From Gallionella sp. (GTDB taxonomy: Bacteria > Pseudomonadota > Gammaproteobacteria > Burkholderiales > Gallionellaceae), in assembly GCA_025362155.1 (NCBI GenBank), contig JANYHX010000163.1, forward strand, positions 1 through 21,838: 21,838 bases of DNA, given 5' to 3'. Each line of letters starts with the position of its first letter. The stretch's first letter is position 1. The translations under genes and the position numbers were made by a program. Positions 1 to 8,474 of this stretch are shown piece after piece. Below the pieces are notes generated by a model. That model was not told the origin of the DNA, did not search any database, and saw nothing but the letters and a program-made list of their open reading frames with translations.

Positions 1-626
1 CCTTTCCGTGCCACCATCGTGCCGAGTTTGCCATTCTGCTGGGATTGCACAAAAATATTGCCGACACGGTTTGAACCCACGTCGACGTTATCGACAAAAT
101 ATACCCGGTCAGCCTGCTTGGATTCACGAAACATCCCTGGCGTTGCGGACATGGCATCGCCGCGACTTTCCAGCTTGTTCTTGAATTCCTCCGCCTGACG
201 CAGTGACCATGGCGACAAAAGCAAGCTCAGCAGTGCAATCAACCCCACCACCGGCACGGCATACCACAAGACTGGGCCTATCCAGCGGCTAAGCCCAATG
301 CCGGAACAAAACCACACCACCATTTCACTGTCACGATAACAGCGCGATAAAGTAAGCAGAATGGAAAGGAACAAACTGATGGATAACAACACTGGCAAAT
401 AATTCATCGCGCTAAAGCCCAGCAGCGCCAACACCCCATCCACGGCGATCACACCACTGACCGCGTCGCTCAGGAATCGGATCAACTGGCTGATCACTAC
501 GATGCCGATGAGCACTGCGAATATCAGTAATCCGCTGCTGGTGAATTCACTTACCAAAGCTCGCTGGAAAATCTTGCCGTGCAAGGGCTTTGACTTTATA
601 CGGTAAGTTTGCGGATAATCAGGCAT
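1..626 (-). CDS. lptF: LPS export permease LptF, 3' part outside the window
   Basis: The reverse strand reads from ATG 626 to the window edge without a stop, giving about 208 residues. The segment IFQRALVSEF near residues 19-28 matches the usual LptF/YjgP N-terminus. Three hydrophobic segments follow (about residues 32-52, 64-95 and 115-138), then a soluble part that would begin the periplasmic jellyroll. LptF with LptG forms the inner-membrane permease of the LptBFGC transporter, which extracts lipopolysaccharide for export. The gene is divergent from pepA, as is common in proteobacteria, with lptG expected further left. Start uncertainty: ATG 626 gives about 18 residues more than typical homologues; a TTG at 584 would give a more usual length, but no strong ribosome site decides between them. 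Confidence 0.9.
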   Translation of the reverse strand, partial: MPDYPQTYRIKSKPLHGKIFQRALVSEFTSSGLLIFAVLIGIVVISQLIRFLSDAVSGVIAVDGVLALLGFSAMNYLPVLLSISLFLSILLTLSRCYRDSEMVVWFCSGIGLSRWIGPVLWYAVPVVGLIALLSLLLSPWSLRQAEEFKNKLESRGDAMSATPGMFRESKQADRVYFVDNVDVGSNRVGNIFVQSQQNGKLGTMVARK

Positions 627-700
627 CGGTATCTGAGTGGACGTAAGTAAATGGCCTTGGATAAGTAGTGGGTATAAGTTTTTCAATTAAGGAGCCACAC

Positions 701-2191
701 GTGGAATTTAGCATAAAACAAAGCAGTCCGGAAAAGCAGCAAAGTGATTGCGTAGTCATAGGCGTGTATGAAGCCGGGAAGTTGTCGGCAGCGGCACAGT
801 TGCTGGACAAGACTGCCGCACATCATTTAAGCGACCTCATCAAGCGCGGCGATATGAAGGGCAAGCTCGGCACTACCCTGATGCTGCATCATGTACCCCA
901 CATCGTAGCTGAACGCGTATTGATGGTGGGCTTGGGCAAAACAGATGAATTTTCGAGCAAACAATTTCTCGATGTATTAAGAACCAGCTTGGGTGCGCTG
1001 CAAAAAACTGTCTGCAAAAATGCCGCGCTGTATCTCACGGACCTGCCGGCGAAGGGTCGTGATGAACCATGGAAAATTATGCAAACCGTATTGATTGCTG
1101 CCGAATCCGGCTATCGCTGCGACCAGCTTAAAAGTAAACCTGCAGATGCGCCTACTCTGCACAAAATATTGCTAGGTGGTGCCAGTAAACCAAACAGCGC
1201 CGCACAAGCCGCGCTAGACCAAGCCACGGCAATCGCGCGCGGCATGAAATTAACCAAGGATTTAGGTAATTTGCCCGGCAACATCTGCACACCCACTTAT
1301 CTGGCTGAACAGGCGCAAGCTCTGGCCAAAGCACACAAGCTGAAAGCAACTATCCTAGAAGAAAAGGATATGCAAAAGCTGGGGATGAATTCATTACTCT
1401 CCGTCACACACGGTAGTCGGCAACCTGCCAAACTGATCACGCTGGAATACCACGGCGGCGACAAAAAGCAAAAGCCCATCGTGCTGGTCGGCAAGGGCAT
1501 TACTTTTGATTCCGGTGGTATTTCGCTCAAACCCGGCGCGGATATGGACGAAATGAAATATGACATGTGTGGCGCAGCCAGCGTGCTCGGTACGATGCAG
1601 GCGATAGCGGAAATGGGCTTGAAACTGAATGTGGTCGGCGTCATTCCCAGTTGCGAAAACATGCCGGATGGCGCCGCCAGCAAACCCGGCGATATCGTCA
1701 AAAGCATGTCCGGCCAGACTATCGAAATCCTCAATACCGATGCCGAAGGCCGTTTGATCCTGTGTGATGCGCTGACCTATGCCGCACGCTTTGAACCGGA
1801 CACTGTGGTGGACATCGCCACCCTGACTGGCGCATGTGTCATTGCGCTGGGCCACGTTGCCAGCGGGCTATTCAGCAATGAGGACAAGCTCGCCAAAGAG
1901 TTGCTGGATGCGGGCGATTACGCCTATGACCGCGCTTGGCATTTGCCACTATGGGACGACTACCAGCAACAACTCGACAGCAACTTTGCCGACATGCAGA
2001 ACATCGGCGGGCGAGCCGGTGGCAGCATCACGGCTGCATGTTTCCTGTCGCGCTTCACCAAGGATTATCGCTGGGCGCATCTGGACATCGCTGGCACCGC
2101 ATGGAAATCCGGCAAGGAAAAAGGTGCGACCGGCCGTCCCGTGCCATTGCTCACCCAGTATTTAATCAATCGCGCCCAGTCGGTCAAATAA
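701..2191 (+). CDS. pepA: Leucyl aminopeptidase (M17 family, cytosol aminopeptidase)
   Basis: A 496-residue cytosolic metallo-aminopeptidase that removes N-terminal residues from peptides. In E. coli PepA also binds DNA in Xer recombination and carAB control. The M17 signature NTDAEGRL lies at residues 345-352 (D347 and E349 metal ligands, R351 catalytic), and VGKGITFDSGG at 263-273 carries the active-site Lys265 and metal-binding Asp270. I chose GTG 701 because a taaggag ribosome site (688-694) sits 6 bases upstream and the protein then starts EFSIKQSSPEKQ, as in E. coli PepA. An in-frame GTG at 668 adds 11 residues without a ribosome site. It is followed after 29 bases by holC, the usual pepA-holC-valS order. 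Confidence 0.95.
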   Translation: MEFSIKQSSPEKQQSDCVVIGVYEAGKLSAAAQLLDKTAAHHLSDLIKRGDMKGKLGTTLMLHHVPHIVAERVLMVGLGKTDEFSSKQFLDVLRTSLGALQKTVCKNAALYLTDLPAKGRDEPWKIMQTVLIAAESGYRCDQLKSKPADAPTLHKILLGGASKPNSAAQAALDQATAIARGMKLTKDLGNLPGNICTPTYLAEQAQALAKAHKLKATILEEKDMQKLGMNSLLSVTHGSRQPAKLITLEYHGGDKKQKPIVLVGKGITFDSGGISLKPGADMDEMKYDMCGAASVLGTMQAIAEMGLKLNVVGVIPSCENMPDGAASKPGDIVKSMSGQTIEILNTDAEGRLILCDALTYAARFEPDTVVDIATLTGACVIALGHVASGLFSNEDKLAKELLDAGDYAYDRAWHLPLWDDYQQQLDSNFADMQNIGGRAGGSITAACFLSRFTKDYRWAHLDIAGTAWKSGKEKGATGRPVPLLTQYLINRAQSVK

Positions 2192-2220
2192 TATAACCCT
2201 TCAATAGCCTACTCGAAAGA

Positions 2221-2652
2221 ATGACCAAAGTGGATTTTTATACCAGCTCCCCCGACAAGCTGCGCACCGCCTGCCAGTTGAGCCACAAAGCCGTGCAGAA
2301 TGGGATGCGCGCAGTCATCAGCACACCCGATGCGGCAGCCACTGATGCGTTGGACAAACTGCTCTGGCACTATCCTGCTACGGGCTTTCTTCCGCACTGC
2401 CGCAGCGATGCCGCAGAGGCGGAGCACATGCCGGTGGTGCTGAATCAGGGTGGCGATAAATTTCCTCACCATGAGCTGTTGATCAGCTTGCATAACGAAT
2501 GCGTGCCCTATTTCAGCCGCTTCGAACGTGTCATCGAGATTATCGGTAGCGACGAGGAAGATAGCCGCTTGGGACGTGAACGATTCAAATTTTATCGGGA
2601 TCGCGGCTATGAATTGCGCCACATTGATTTATCCAAAACTCAAAACTCATGA
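2221..2652 (+). CDS. holC: DNA polymerase III chi subunit
   Basis: A 143-residue protein starting TKVDFYTSSPDKLRTACQL, typical of HolC. Chi pairs with psi in the clamp-loader complex and contacts SSB on the lagging strand. The family pattern is visible throughout: a DFY start, LLWHYPATGFLPH at about residues 47-59, HMPVVLNQG, and the C-terminal RERFKFYRDRGYELRHIDL. Length is normal. The stop overlaps the next start as ATGA (2649-2652), so it is translationally coupled to the small ORF downstream. Its position between pepA and valS supports the call. Confidence 0.93.
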   Translation: MTKVDFYTSSPDKLRTACQLSHKAVQNGMRAVISTPDAAATDALDKLLWHYPATGFLPHCRSDAAEAEHMPVVLNQGGDKFPHHELLISLHNECVPYFSRFERVIEIIGSDEEDSRLGRERFKFYRDRGYELRHIDLSKTQNS

Positions 2653-3005
2653 ATCCTTTCAAGCAGGCGGTCAAACAAGCGGCGCAAAAAGAAGGTAGCG
2701 ATTTACCTGCCAAAATATCTTCTTCGAAACGCACGATAGGAGACGCAACACTGAATAGATTGCCGGTACTCACCGAGGTTGCTACTCCGGGAAATGTGCC
2801 TCCGTTCCGTGGCTTGAACGCGGAAGAAACGGGACAATTTTTGCAACAGTTCCAGACCCACATTGAAACCCTGTTTACGAAAAAACTCAGCCTGCGCCTC
2901 GAAGAATCGCAACGTCACGCCATTGACCAGGCGCTCGATGAACTCAAAGCCGAATTGCCCGAACTGTTGCGCGACGCGCTGAATGACCACCTCGAATCCC
3001 GCTAG
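2649..3005 (+). CDS. Small hypothetical protein coupled to holC
   Basis: A 118-residue hydrophilic protein of unknown function. Its start overlaps the holC stop by ATGA, and its codon use resembles its neighbours, so it is very likely a real gene. The N-terminal 50 residues are rich in Lys, Ser and Pro and look disordered. The C-terminal half (about residues 60-115) is predicted amphipathic helix rich in Glu, Leu and Gln, ending LPELLRDALNDHLESR. There is no signal peptide and no membrane segment. Small proteins of this kind often follow holC in betaproteobacteria, but I do not recognise a named family. Confidence 0.75.
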   Translation: MNPFKQAVKQAAQKEGSDLPAKISSSKRTIGDATLNRLPVLTEVATPGNVPPFRGLNAEETGQFLQQFQTHIETLFTKKLSLRLEESQRHAIDQALDELKAELPELLRDALNDHLESR

Positions 3006-3014
3006 CTGTATAAG

Positions 3015-3176
3015 TTAAGGAAGCGCCGATTAAGTCCTCCGCTCGTGGTGAGCCCTTCGACTTTGCTCAGGAGAGCCTTGTCGAACCATGAATGGAGGAC
3101 GATTTACAATCAGCGTGTTAGTTCTACGACCCTTCGACAAGCTCAGGGCGAACGGACTTAATCGGCGCTTCCTTAA
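3015..3176. repeat. MITE-like palindromic element with 23-bp perfect terminal inverted repeats
   Basis: The left end (3015-3037, starting ttaaggaagcgccgattaag) is repeated exactly, inverted, at 3154-3176. A second, imperfect inverted pair is nested inside (3033-3048 against about 3086-3101). Two variants of the widespread cccttcgacaagctcaggg motif occur at 3052-3070 and 3130-3148. There is no coding capacity; the small reverse-strand ORF across it (peptide SPFALSLSKG) is the usual artefact of this repeat class. At 162 bp the element fits a non-autonomous MITE or intergenic repeat. It separates the small ORF after holC from valS and could act as a hairpin in the transcript. No convincing target-site duplication was found. 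Confidence 0.85.
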
Positions 3177-3226
3177 TTGCGACGCAACCTCGCTGCCAGA
3201 CACGCTCGGCATTCTTATCTATCCGT

Positions 3227-3232
3227 TATAAT
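3227..3232 (+). promoter_or_regulatory. Candidate -10 box of a valS promoter
   Basis: A perfect TATAAT hexamer lies 42 bases before the valS ATG, in the short stretch between the MITE and the gene. No good -35 box is present at 16-18 bases spacing (3204-3209 reads gctcgg), so this is a partial match. A dedicated promoter here would make sense because the MITE interrupts the pepA-holC-valS block. Confidence 0.4.
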
Positions 3233-3274
3233 CCCGCCCCCTCGATCACCGCATATTAGCCACCCCATACAGCA

Positions 3275-6200
3275 ATGGAACTCGCCAAAAGTTTTGACCC
3301 AAAAAATATCGAATCGCATTGGTATCCCAAATGGGAAAAGTCCGGTTACTTCAAGGCCGGGCTGGACGCATCGAAAAAAGAAAATTTCTGCATCCTGCTA
3401 CCGCCACCCAATGTAACCGGCACGCTGCACATGGGGCATGGTTTTAACCAGACACTGATGGATGCGCTGACCCGCTATCACCGCATGAAGGGCGACAACA
3501 CGCTGTGGCAGCCGGGCACCGACCACGCCGGCATCGCCACGCAGATCGTGGTCGAACGCCAGCTCGACGCACAGGGCATCTCGCGCCATGACCTTGGCCG
3601 TGAAAAATTCATCGAAAAAGTGTGGGAGTGGAAAAAATATTCCGGCGACACCATCACTCGCCAGATGCGCCGCCTCGGCACCTCGCCCGACTGGTCGCGC
3701 GAGCGCTTCACGATGGACGAAGGCTTGTCACGCTCGGTCACCGAAACCTTTGTGCGCCTCTATCGTGAGAACCTGATCTATCGTGGTAAGCGGTTAGTCA
3801 ATTGGGATGTAAAACTACAAACGGCGGTGTCCGATCTGGAAGTAGTGCAAGAGGAAGAAGACGGCTTCATGTGGCACATCCTGTATCCATTTGCCGATGG
3901 CCCTCAATCCGCAATCATTGACGGTCAACCAACAATGCTAGACGGTTTGGTTGTCGCCACGACCCGCCCCGAGACCATGCTCGGCGACGTGGCGGTGATG
4001 GTTAACCCGGAAGATGAACGCTATAAACATCTGATCGGCAAACAGGTCAAGCTGCCGCTGTGCGGGCGCAACATCCCCATCATCAAAGACGAATACGTGG
4101 ACAAGGAATTCGGCACAGGCGTGGTGAAGGTCACGCCCGCGCATGACTTCAACGACTACGCGGTGGGACAGCGGCATAAACTAGCGTTGGCAAACATTTT
4201 GGAACTTGATGGACGAATTCGAAAGTTCGCGGAACTCATTATGGTTCCAGGTTCGAGTTTCGCCCTTCCATTTGAATCCGATGGCTCATATTCAGTCCTA
4301 ACACAGGGTGAAGGAAACTACCATGACGGCGTGTACATGAACACCTTCATCGCTCATCAATTCCTTCTGCCTGCCGCTTATAGCAATCTTGATCGTTTCG
4401 ACGCACGAAAAAAAATCGTCGCCGACCTCGAAGAGGCGAAGCTGCTAGAAAAAGTTGAGAAGCACAAACTCAAAGTGCCGCGAGGCGACCGCACCGGCGT
4501 GGTGATCGAGCCAATGCTCACCGACCAGTGGTTCGTGGCGATGAGCAAGCCGGGTGATAGCGGCAAGAGCATCACCGAACAGGCGCTGGAATGCGTCGCC
4601 TCCGGCGAGGTCAAGTTCCACCCGGAAAACTGGGTGAACACCTACAACCAGTGGCTGAATAATATCCAGGACTGGTGCATCTCGCGCCAACTGTGGTGGG
4701 GACATCAGATTCCCGCTTGGTATACCGATGGCGGCGGATTTTATGTCGCACACGATGAAGCCGAAGCGAAAAAGCTTGCCGCAAAAGATGGCTACACAGG
4801 CAATCTCAAACGAGACGACGACGTGCTCGACACCTGGTTCTCTTCCGCGCTGTGGCCCTTCTCCACACTAGACTGGACGCCCGAATATCCAGCCAAATCC
4901 AATCCCGCGCTGGGCATGTACCTGCCCTCTTCGGTGCTGGTCACCGGCTTCGATATCATTTTTTTCTGGGTGGCGCGCATGGTGATGATGACCAAACATA
5001 TCACCGGGGAAATTCCGTTCAAGGATGTGTATGTTCACGGCCTGATCCGCGATGCGGAAGGACAGAAGATGTCCAAGTCCAAGGGTAACGTGCTTGATCC
5101 GATTGACCTGATCGACGGTATCGCCCTCGATGAGTTGGTGAAGAAACGCACCACCGGCCTGATGAACCCCAAACAGGCAGAACAGATCGAAAAGCGCACG
5201 CGCAAGGAATTCCCCAATGGTATTCCGGCTTTCGGTACCGATGCGCTGCGCTTCACTTTCGCCTCGCTCGCCTCGCCCGGTCGTGACATCAAGTTCGACA
5301 TGCAGCGTTGCGAAGGCTATAGAAATTTCTGCAACAAGCTGTGGAACGCTACGCGCTTTGTGCTGATGAATTGCGAAGGACAGGATGTCGGGCTGGATGA
5401 AAAGCTTCCGCGGGAATATTCCGCTGCCGACAAATGGATGATCAGTGTGCTGCAACAAGCGGAAGCGGAAATGGCGCAGCACTTTGCCGATTACCGTTTC
5501 GACATGGCTGCGCGCACGGTGTACGAACTGGTTTGGAACAGTTACTGCGACTGGTATGTGGAACTGGCCAAGGTGCAGATTGCGACCGGCAACGATGCTC
5601 AGCAACGTGCCACACGTCGTACGCTGGTGCGCGTGCTGGAAGCCATCCTGCGTTTGGCGCATCCGATCATCCCGTTTATCACCGAAGAATTGTGGCAATC
5701 GGTCGCACCCCTTGCTGGGAAAGCCCCCTCCCCTGATAAAACAACTAGCCATTCGACTAGGCTATCAATAGACGATAGCCAAGTCGCTGGTTATGACAAG
5801 GGGAGGGCGGGGGGAGGGGTTTCCATCATGCTGCAACCTTATCCTAAAACAGATGCAGCCAAAATAGATACAGGCGCGATGGCACAAGTCGCCTTACTTC
5901 AGGAAATGATCAACGCGTGCCGCCGATTGCGCAGTGAGATGAATCTCTCTCCCGCACAACGTGTGCCTCTAATCGTTACAGGTGACACCCCCACACTACA
6001 CACACTGGCGCCTTACATCAGTAGCCTGGCTAAACTCAGCGAGGTGCAGATTGTCGCTGACCTGCCTGATGGCGACGCGGCGATAGCCATCGTTGGAGCA
6101 TACAAAATGATGTTGAAAGTTGAAATTGATGTCACCGCAGAATGCGAACGTCTCGATAAAGAAATCGCCCGTTTGCAAAACGAGGTGACCAAGACTCAAG

Positions 6201-6328
6201 GGAAATTATCCAACGCCAGCTTCGTGGACCGTGCGCCGGTTGCCGTGGTAGAACAGGAGCGCAAGCGCATGCAAGAATTTAGCGCGACGTTAACGCAATT
6301 GCAAAACCAGCGCAGTAAGTTGAATTAG
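3275..6328 (+). CDS. valS: Valyl-tRNA synthetase with two in-frame insertions
   Basis: Class I aminoacyl-tRNA synthetase charging tRNA-Val, cytosolic. HMGH is at residues 52-55 (HIGH motif) and KMSKS at 598-602; an editing (CP1) domain lies between them, an anticodon-binding domain follows, and a C-terminal coiled coil (about 950-1017) closes the protein. It has 1017 residues against 951 in E. coli. Two inserts account for most of the excess: about 29 extra residues between DGRIR (about 312-316) and LDRF (372-375) in the editing domain, and about 33 between LAGK and SIMLQPYP (about 816-850), the latter encoded by a palindromic DNA element. The frame is open throughout and all catalytic motifs remain, so the enzyme is probably active. 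It ends 5 bases from the convergent TusA-like gene. Confidence 0.95.
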   Translation: MELAKSFDPKNIESHWYPKWEKSGYFKAGLDASKKENFCILLPPPNVTGTLHMGHGFNQTLMDALTRYHRMKGDNTLWQPGTDHAGIATQIVVERQLDAQGISRHDLGREKFIEKVWEWKKYSGDTITRQMRRLGTSPDWSRERFTMDEGLSRSVTETFVRLYRENLIYRGKRLVNWDVKLQTAVSDLEVVQEEEDGFMWHILYPFADGPQSAIIDGQPTMLDGLVVATTRPETMLGDVAVMVNPEDERYKHLIGKQVKLPLCGRNIPIIKDEYVDKEFGTGVVKVTPAHDFNDYAVGQRHKLALANILELDGRIRKFAELIMVPGSSFALPFESDGSYSVLTQGEGNYHDGVYMNTFIAHQFLLPAAYSNLDRFDARKKIVADLEEAKLLEKVEKHKLKVPRGDRTGVVIEPMLTDQWFVAMSKPGDSGKSITEQALECVASGEVKFHPENWVNTYNQWLNNIQDWCISRQLWWGHQIPAWYTDGGGFYVAHDEAEAKKLAAKDGYTGNLKRDDDVLDTWFSSALWPFSTLDWTPEYPAKSNPALGMYLPSSVLVTGFDIIFFWVARMVMMTKHITGEIPFKDVYVHGLIRDAEGQKMSKSKGNVLDPIDLIDGIALDELVKKRTTGLMNPKQAEQIEKRTRKEFPNGIPAFGTDALRFTFASLASPGRDIKFDMQRCEGYRNFCNKLWNATRFVLMNCEGQDVGLDEKLPREYSAADKWMISVLQQAEAEMAQHFADYRFDMAARTVYELVWNSYCDWYVELAKVQIATGNDAQQRATRRTLVRVLEAILRLAHPIIPFITEELWQSVAPLAGKAPSPDKTTSHSTRLSIDDSQVAGYDKGRAGGGVSIMLQPYPKTDAAKIDTGAMAQVALLQEMINACRRLRSEMNLSPAQRVPLIVTGDTPTLHTLAPYISSLAKLSEVQIVADLPDGDAAIAIVGAYKMMLKVEIDVTAECERLDKEIARLQNEVTKTQGKLSNASFVDRAPVAVVEQERKRMQEFSATLTQLQNQRSKLN
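5718..5824. repeat. Imperfect palindromic element inserted in frame inside valS
   Basis: The arms are ggaaagccccctcccct at the left (5718-5734) and its imperfect inverse at the right (about 5799-5824). The centre is a perfect 7-bp stem ggctatc/gatagcc (5760-5766 and 5774-5780) around a 7-base loop. The about 107-bp element reads through in the valS frame, adding roughly 33-36 residues with a low-complexity, Ser/Asp/Gly-rich character. Homologous synthetases read directly from LAGK to ESIM at this point. The architecture recalls palindromic elements found inside genes in Rickettsia, although no sequence relation is claimed. Confidence 0.7.
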
Positions 6329-6333
6329 CAAAA

Positions 6334-6561
6334 TCAGCGGCGGCGAATCATGAAAATGAATTCACCCTCTTGCTCTACCGATGACAATAATTCATTACCG
6401 GTATTGTCGCAAAAAACCAAAAAATCCAAAGGCGCACCTTTGTCGGTTGCGACCACCCGGACAACCTGACCACTAACCATTTGCGACAGCGCTTTCTTGG
6501 CACGCAAAATAGGCAATGGACAAGCCAACTGGCGCGCATCCAGTTCAACATCGAATTTCAT
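6334..6561 (-). CDS. TusA/SirA-like sulfur carrier protein
   Basis: A 75-residue protein of the TusA (SirA/YedF) family, which carries sulfur as a persulfide on a conserved cysteine. The family motif is ACPLPILRAKKAL, with Cys14 in a CPxP helix start. The start is ATG 6561, overlapping the rhodanese stop as ATGA; a longer reading to 6591 would overlap the rhodanese more and lose the family start. It is the last gene of the kinase-rhodanese-carrier operon, so the rhodanese upstream is the likely sulfur donor (inference). In E. coli TusA feeds tRNA 2-thiouridine synthesis; in sulfur oxidisers relatives feed dissimilatory pathways. The context here does not decide which. Confidence 0.88.
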   Translation of the reverse strand: MKFDVELDARQLACPLPILRAKKALSQMVSGQVVRVVATDKGAPLDFLVFCDNTGNELLSSVEQEGEFIFMIRRR

Positions 6562-6899
6562 GACTCTATCGGCAACCCGGCTTGCGCCCACGCTGCAATT
6601 CCGCCCTGTAAGTTATATACATCGACAAAGCCATGCGCGACAGCAAATGCGGCGGCTTGCGCAGAGCGTCCACCCATCTGACAATAAAAAACGGTAGTGG
6701 AGTTTTTATCCTGGCCGTTCAAACGCAGCGGTAATAAATGCAGTGGCAAATGATCACCCTGTGGAATTTTTCCGCGCGCTACTTCCGTATCGGTGCGCAC
6801 ATCGACCAAATGTATTACGTCATGTTTCATCATCGCCTGCAATTCTGCTGCGGTAATATTTTTGTATCCATTAACGGCACTAGGCATTTTCTGGTTCAT
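6558..6899 (-). CDS. Single-domain rhodanese-like sulfurtransferase
   Basis: A 113-residue single rhodanese domain (GlpE/PspE type) moving sulfane sulfur through an active-site cysteine. The LVDVRTDTEVARGKIPQ motif is at about residues 31-47 and the active-site loop CQMGGRS starts at Cys73. The C-terminal NLQGGIAAWAQAGLP is the usual family end. No signal peptide is seen, so it is cytosolic. The start is ambiguous: ATG 6899 overlaps the kinase end by 20 bases but abuts the aggag ribosome site, while ATG 6887 (M5) lies 12 bases after that site and overlaps the kinase stop by only 8. The stop is coupled to the TusA-like gene by ATGA, making a donor-carrier pair likely. Confidence 0.9.
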   Translation of the reverse strand: MNQKMPSAVNGYKNITAAELQAMMKHDVIHLVDVRTDTEVARGKIPQGDHLPLHLLPLRLNGQDKNSTTVFYCQMGGRSAQAAAFAVAHGFVDVYNLQGGIAAWAQAGLPIES

Positions 6900-8190
6900 C
6901 TCCTGTTTGATTATGGTCAGCCAACAAATGTGAAATCCGGGTATTCGCCACCGACAAACGCTTTACCAGCATGCGCAAAAAAGCATCGCCGAACTGTAAG
7001 CGGCAGCCGGAGGTTGCATGCTTTAGCACATCGGGATTAATTTCGATCAGCAACACATCGTTTTTGGCGATCACGTCAGTGCTGCGTTTGAAGTTGCGCT
7101 CTAAAAGGTGCGCCATTTCACCAAAACAATCGCCGCGATGCAAGAGACTCAATAACCGCCCCTGCTTGGTTACGCGCACTGAGCCTTGTCCCAGTACATA
7201 GAAAGAACGTCCGTTTTCACCTTCCCGCAGAATGTACTCTGACTCAGGAACTTTGCGCCATTCACTGATGCGCAACACTTCCCAAAGCTCCACATCGCTG
7301 AAATTTTTGAAGAACACCAAGCCGCGCAGCGTGTCGAATTTTTCCGTATCCTGAATCTCGTTTTGCGTCGGCGTAATATTGCTGGAAAATCCCACCAGAT
7401 CGTTGGCAAATTCATCCCAGGTTTGATAACGCTTTGCCGTATCTTTTTCCATTGCGCGCTGCACGATCGCATCCAGCTCCGCACCCATTTCGGGACGAAA
7501 TGCGCTGGGTGGCGGCGGATCGATATTGATGATGTGGTAAATCATGCTGTGATTATTGCTGGCATCAAACGGCAATTTGCCGGTAAGCAATTTGTACATC
7601 GTCACACCCAGCGAATAAATATCGGTCTGATGTGTGAGCTTGAGTTCCTTGACCTGTTCAGGAGACATATAAGCAGGCGACCCCAACCCGGATACCTGCG
7701 TGGATTGATCGCTATGCAATGCGGCTGCGCCAAAATCGGATATCTTGATATCGGTTTCGCCTTGTAAGAGGATATTGGCCGGCTTGATGTCACGATGAAT
7801 GACGCCCTGATGCTCCGCATATTCAAGTGCCTTGCAACACTTGTAAGCGATTTCCGCAACCGTACTGACCGGCAATAACTTATCCACCTCAGCATATTGC
7901 TCCAGCGTACTGCCTTCGATATATTCCATCACGATGCAATTGACGTCGCCCTCCATCATCGCATCGAGAATTTTCACAATATGCGGGTGGGTTAATTTTC
8001 CCGCCAACGAGGCTTCGGTCATCAGCAGTTTGCGATAAACCTTGGCGCGATTGGGATCTTGCAACATGCCCAGATCGAATAACTTGAGCGCGACCTGCTG
8101 CTTGTTGAATGGGTCTGTAGCGAGGTAAACCGTGCTGGTCGCGCCTTTGCCAAGTTCACGAACAATTTCGTATTTGCCTATTTTTTCCAT
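6880..8190 (-). CDS. Ser/Thr protein kinase with C-terminal cyclic-nucleotide-binding-like domain
   Basis: A 436-residue cytosolic Hanks-type kinase with no membrane segment. The kinase domain covers about residues 7-262: glycine loop GKGATSTVY (14-22), catalytic Lys36 in VALK, Glu59, HRDIKPANILL from 132, DFG at 152-154, and the activation/P+1 segment SPAYMSPEQ. A linker leads to a cNMP-binding (Crp-like) fold at about 285-405, with the REGENGRSFYVLGQGSVRV and GDCFGEMAHL elements. The phosphate-binding cassette is unusual: FGEMAHLLERNFKRSTD departs from the typical RxAS pattern, so ligand binding is uncertain. I chose ATG 8190 over TTG 8205 because the kinase fold begins directly after it and a gaga-type ribosome site precedes it. 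It heads the operon with the rhodanese and TusA-like genes. Confidence 0.9.
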   Translation of the reverse strand: MEKIGKYEIVRELGKGATSTVYLATDPFNKQQVALKLFDLGMLQDPNRAKVYRKLLMTEASLAGKLTHPHIVKILDAMMEGDVNCIVMEYIEGSTLEQYAEVDKLLPVSTVAEIAYKCCKALEYAEHQGVIHRDIKPANILLQGETDIKISDFGAAALHSDQSTQVSGLGSPAYMSPEQVKELKLTHQTDIYSLGVTMYKLLTGKLPFDASNNHSMIYHIINIDPPPPSAFRPEMGAELDAIVQRAMEKDTAKRYQTWDEFANDLVGFSSNITPTQNEIQDTEKFDTLRGLVFFKNFSDVELWEVLRISEWRKVPESEYILREGENGRSFYVLGQGSVRVTKQGRLLSLLHRGDCFGEMAHLLERNFKRSTDVIAKNDVLLIEINPDVLKHATSGCRLQFGDAFLRMLVKRLSVANTRISHLLADHNQTGDEPENA

Positions 8191-8265
8191 ATTCTCTGTT
8201 TGCAATTTAAAACATTCAACTGCGCATTTTACGGAACATGCCTGTTGGGGGATACAAAAATTGTA

Positions 8266-8396
8266 TTATTGAGCATTACATAACTCATTACACCGTTCAC
8301 CCTGAGGTATCGAAGGGCGAAATTTTGTACCAGCCTCAGGCTTCGATACCTCAGCCCGAACGGAATGGTTATCGCGAATTATGGAATGCTCAATAA
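8266..8396. repeat. Second MITE-like element, 18-bp terminal inverted repeats
   Basis: Left end ttattgagcattacataa (8266-8283) matches the inverse of the right end (8379-8396) in 17 of 18 positions. An inner inverted pair carries ccgttc-nnn-ctgaggtatcgaag (about 8292-8315 and 8335-8364). The 131-bp element has no coding capacity and fills most of the gap upstream of the kinase operon. The inner motif resembles the ccgttcgccctgagcttgtcgaag motif of the element at 3015-3176, so the two belong to related repeat classes although their ends differ. No target-site duplication is evident. The rest of the 8206-8474 gap shows no other feature I can support. Confidence 0.8.
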
Positions 8397-8474
8397 CATG
8401 ACATAACAGCGGCTCCTCAACACTTCCTCCCGCCTGGGAAGAGTTGGAGAGGAGAAAACGGACAGGAGCTACAA

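Noticed and set aside
668-700. Upstream GTG 668 as the pepA start
   Set aside because: No ribosome site precedes it, whereas GTG 701 has taaggag 6 bases upstream and gives the family N-terminus.
3030-3212. 60-residue reverse-strand ORF over the first MITE
   Set aside because: The SPFALSLSKG peptide is a known artefact of translating this repeat class.
4868-5752. 294-residue reverse-strand frame opposite valS
   Set aside because: It is complementary to a clear synthetase sequence and its composition reflects the codon bias of valS.
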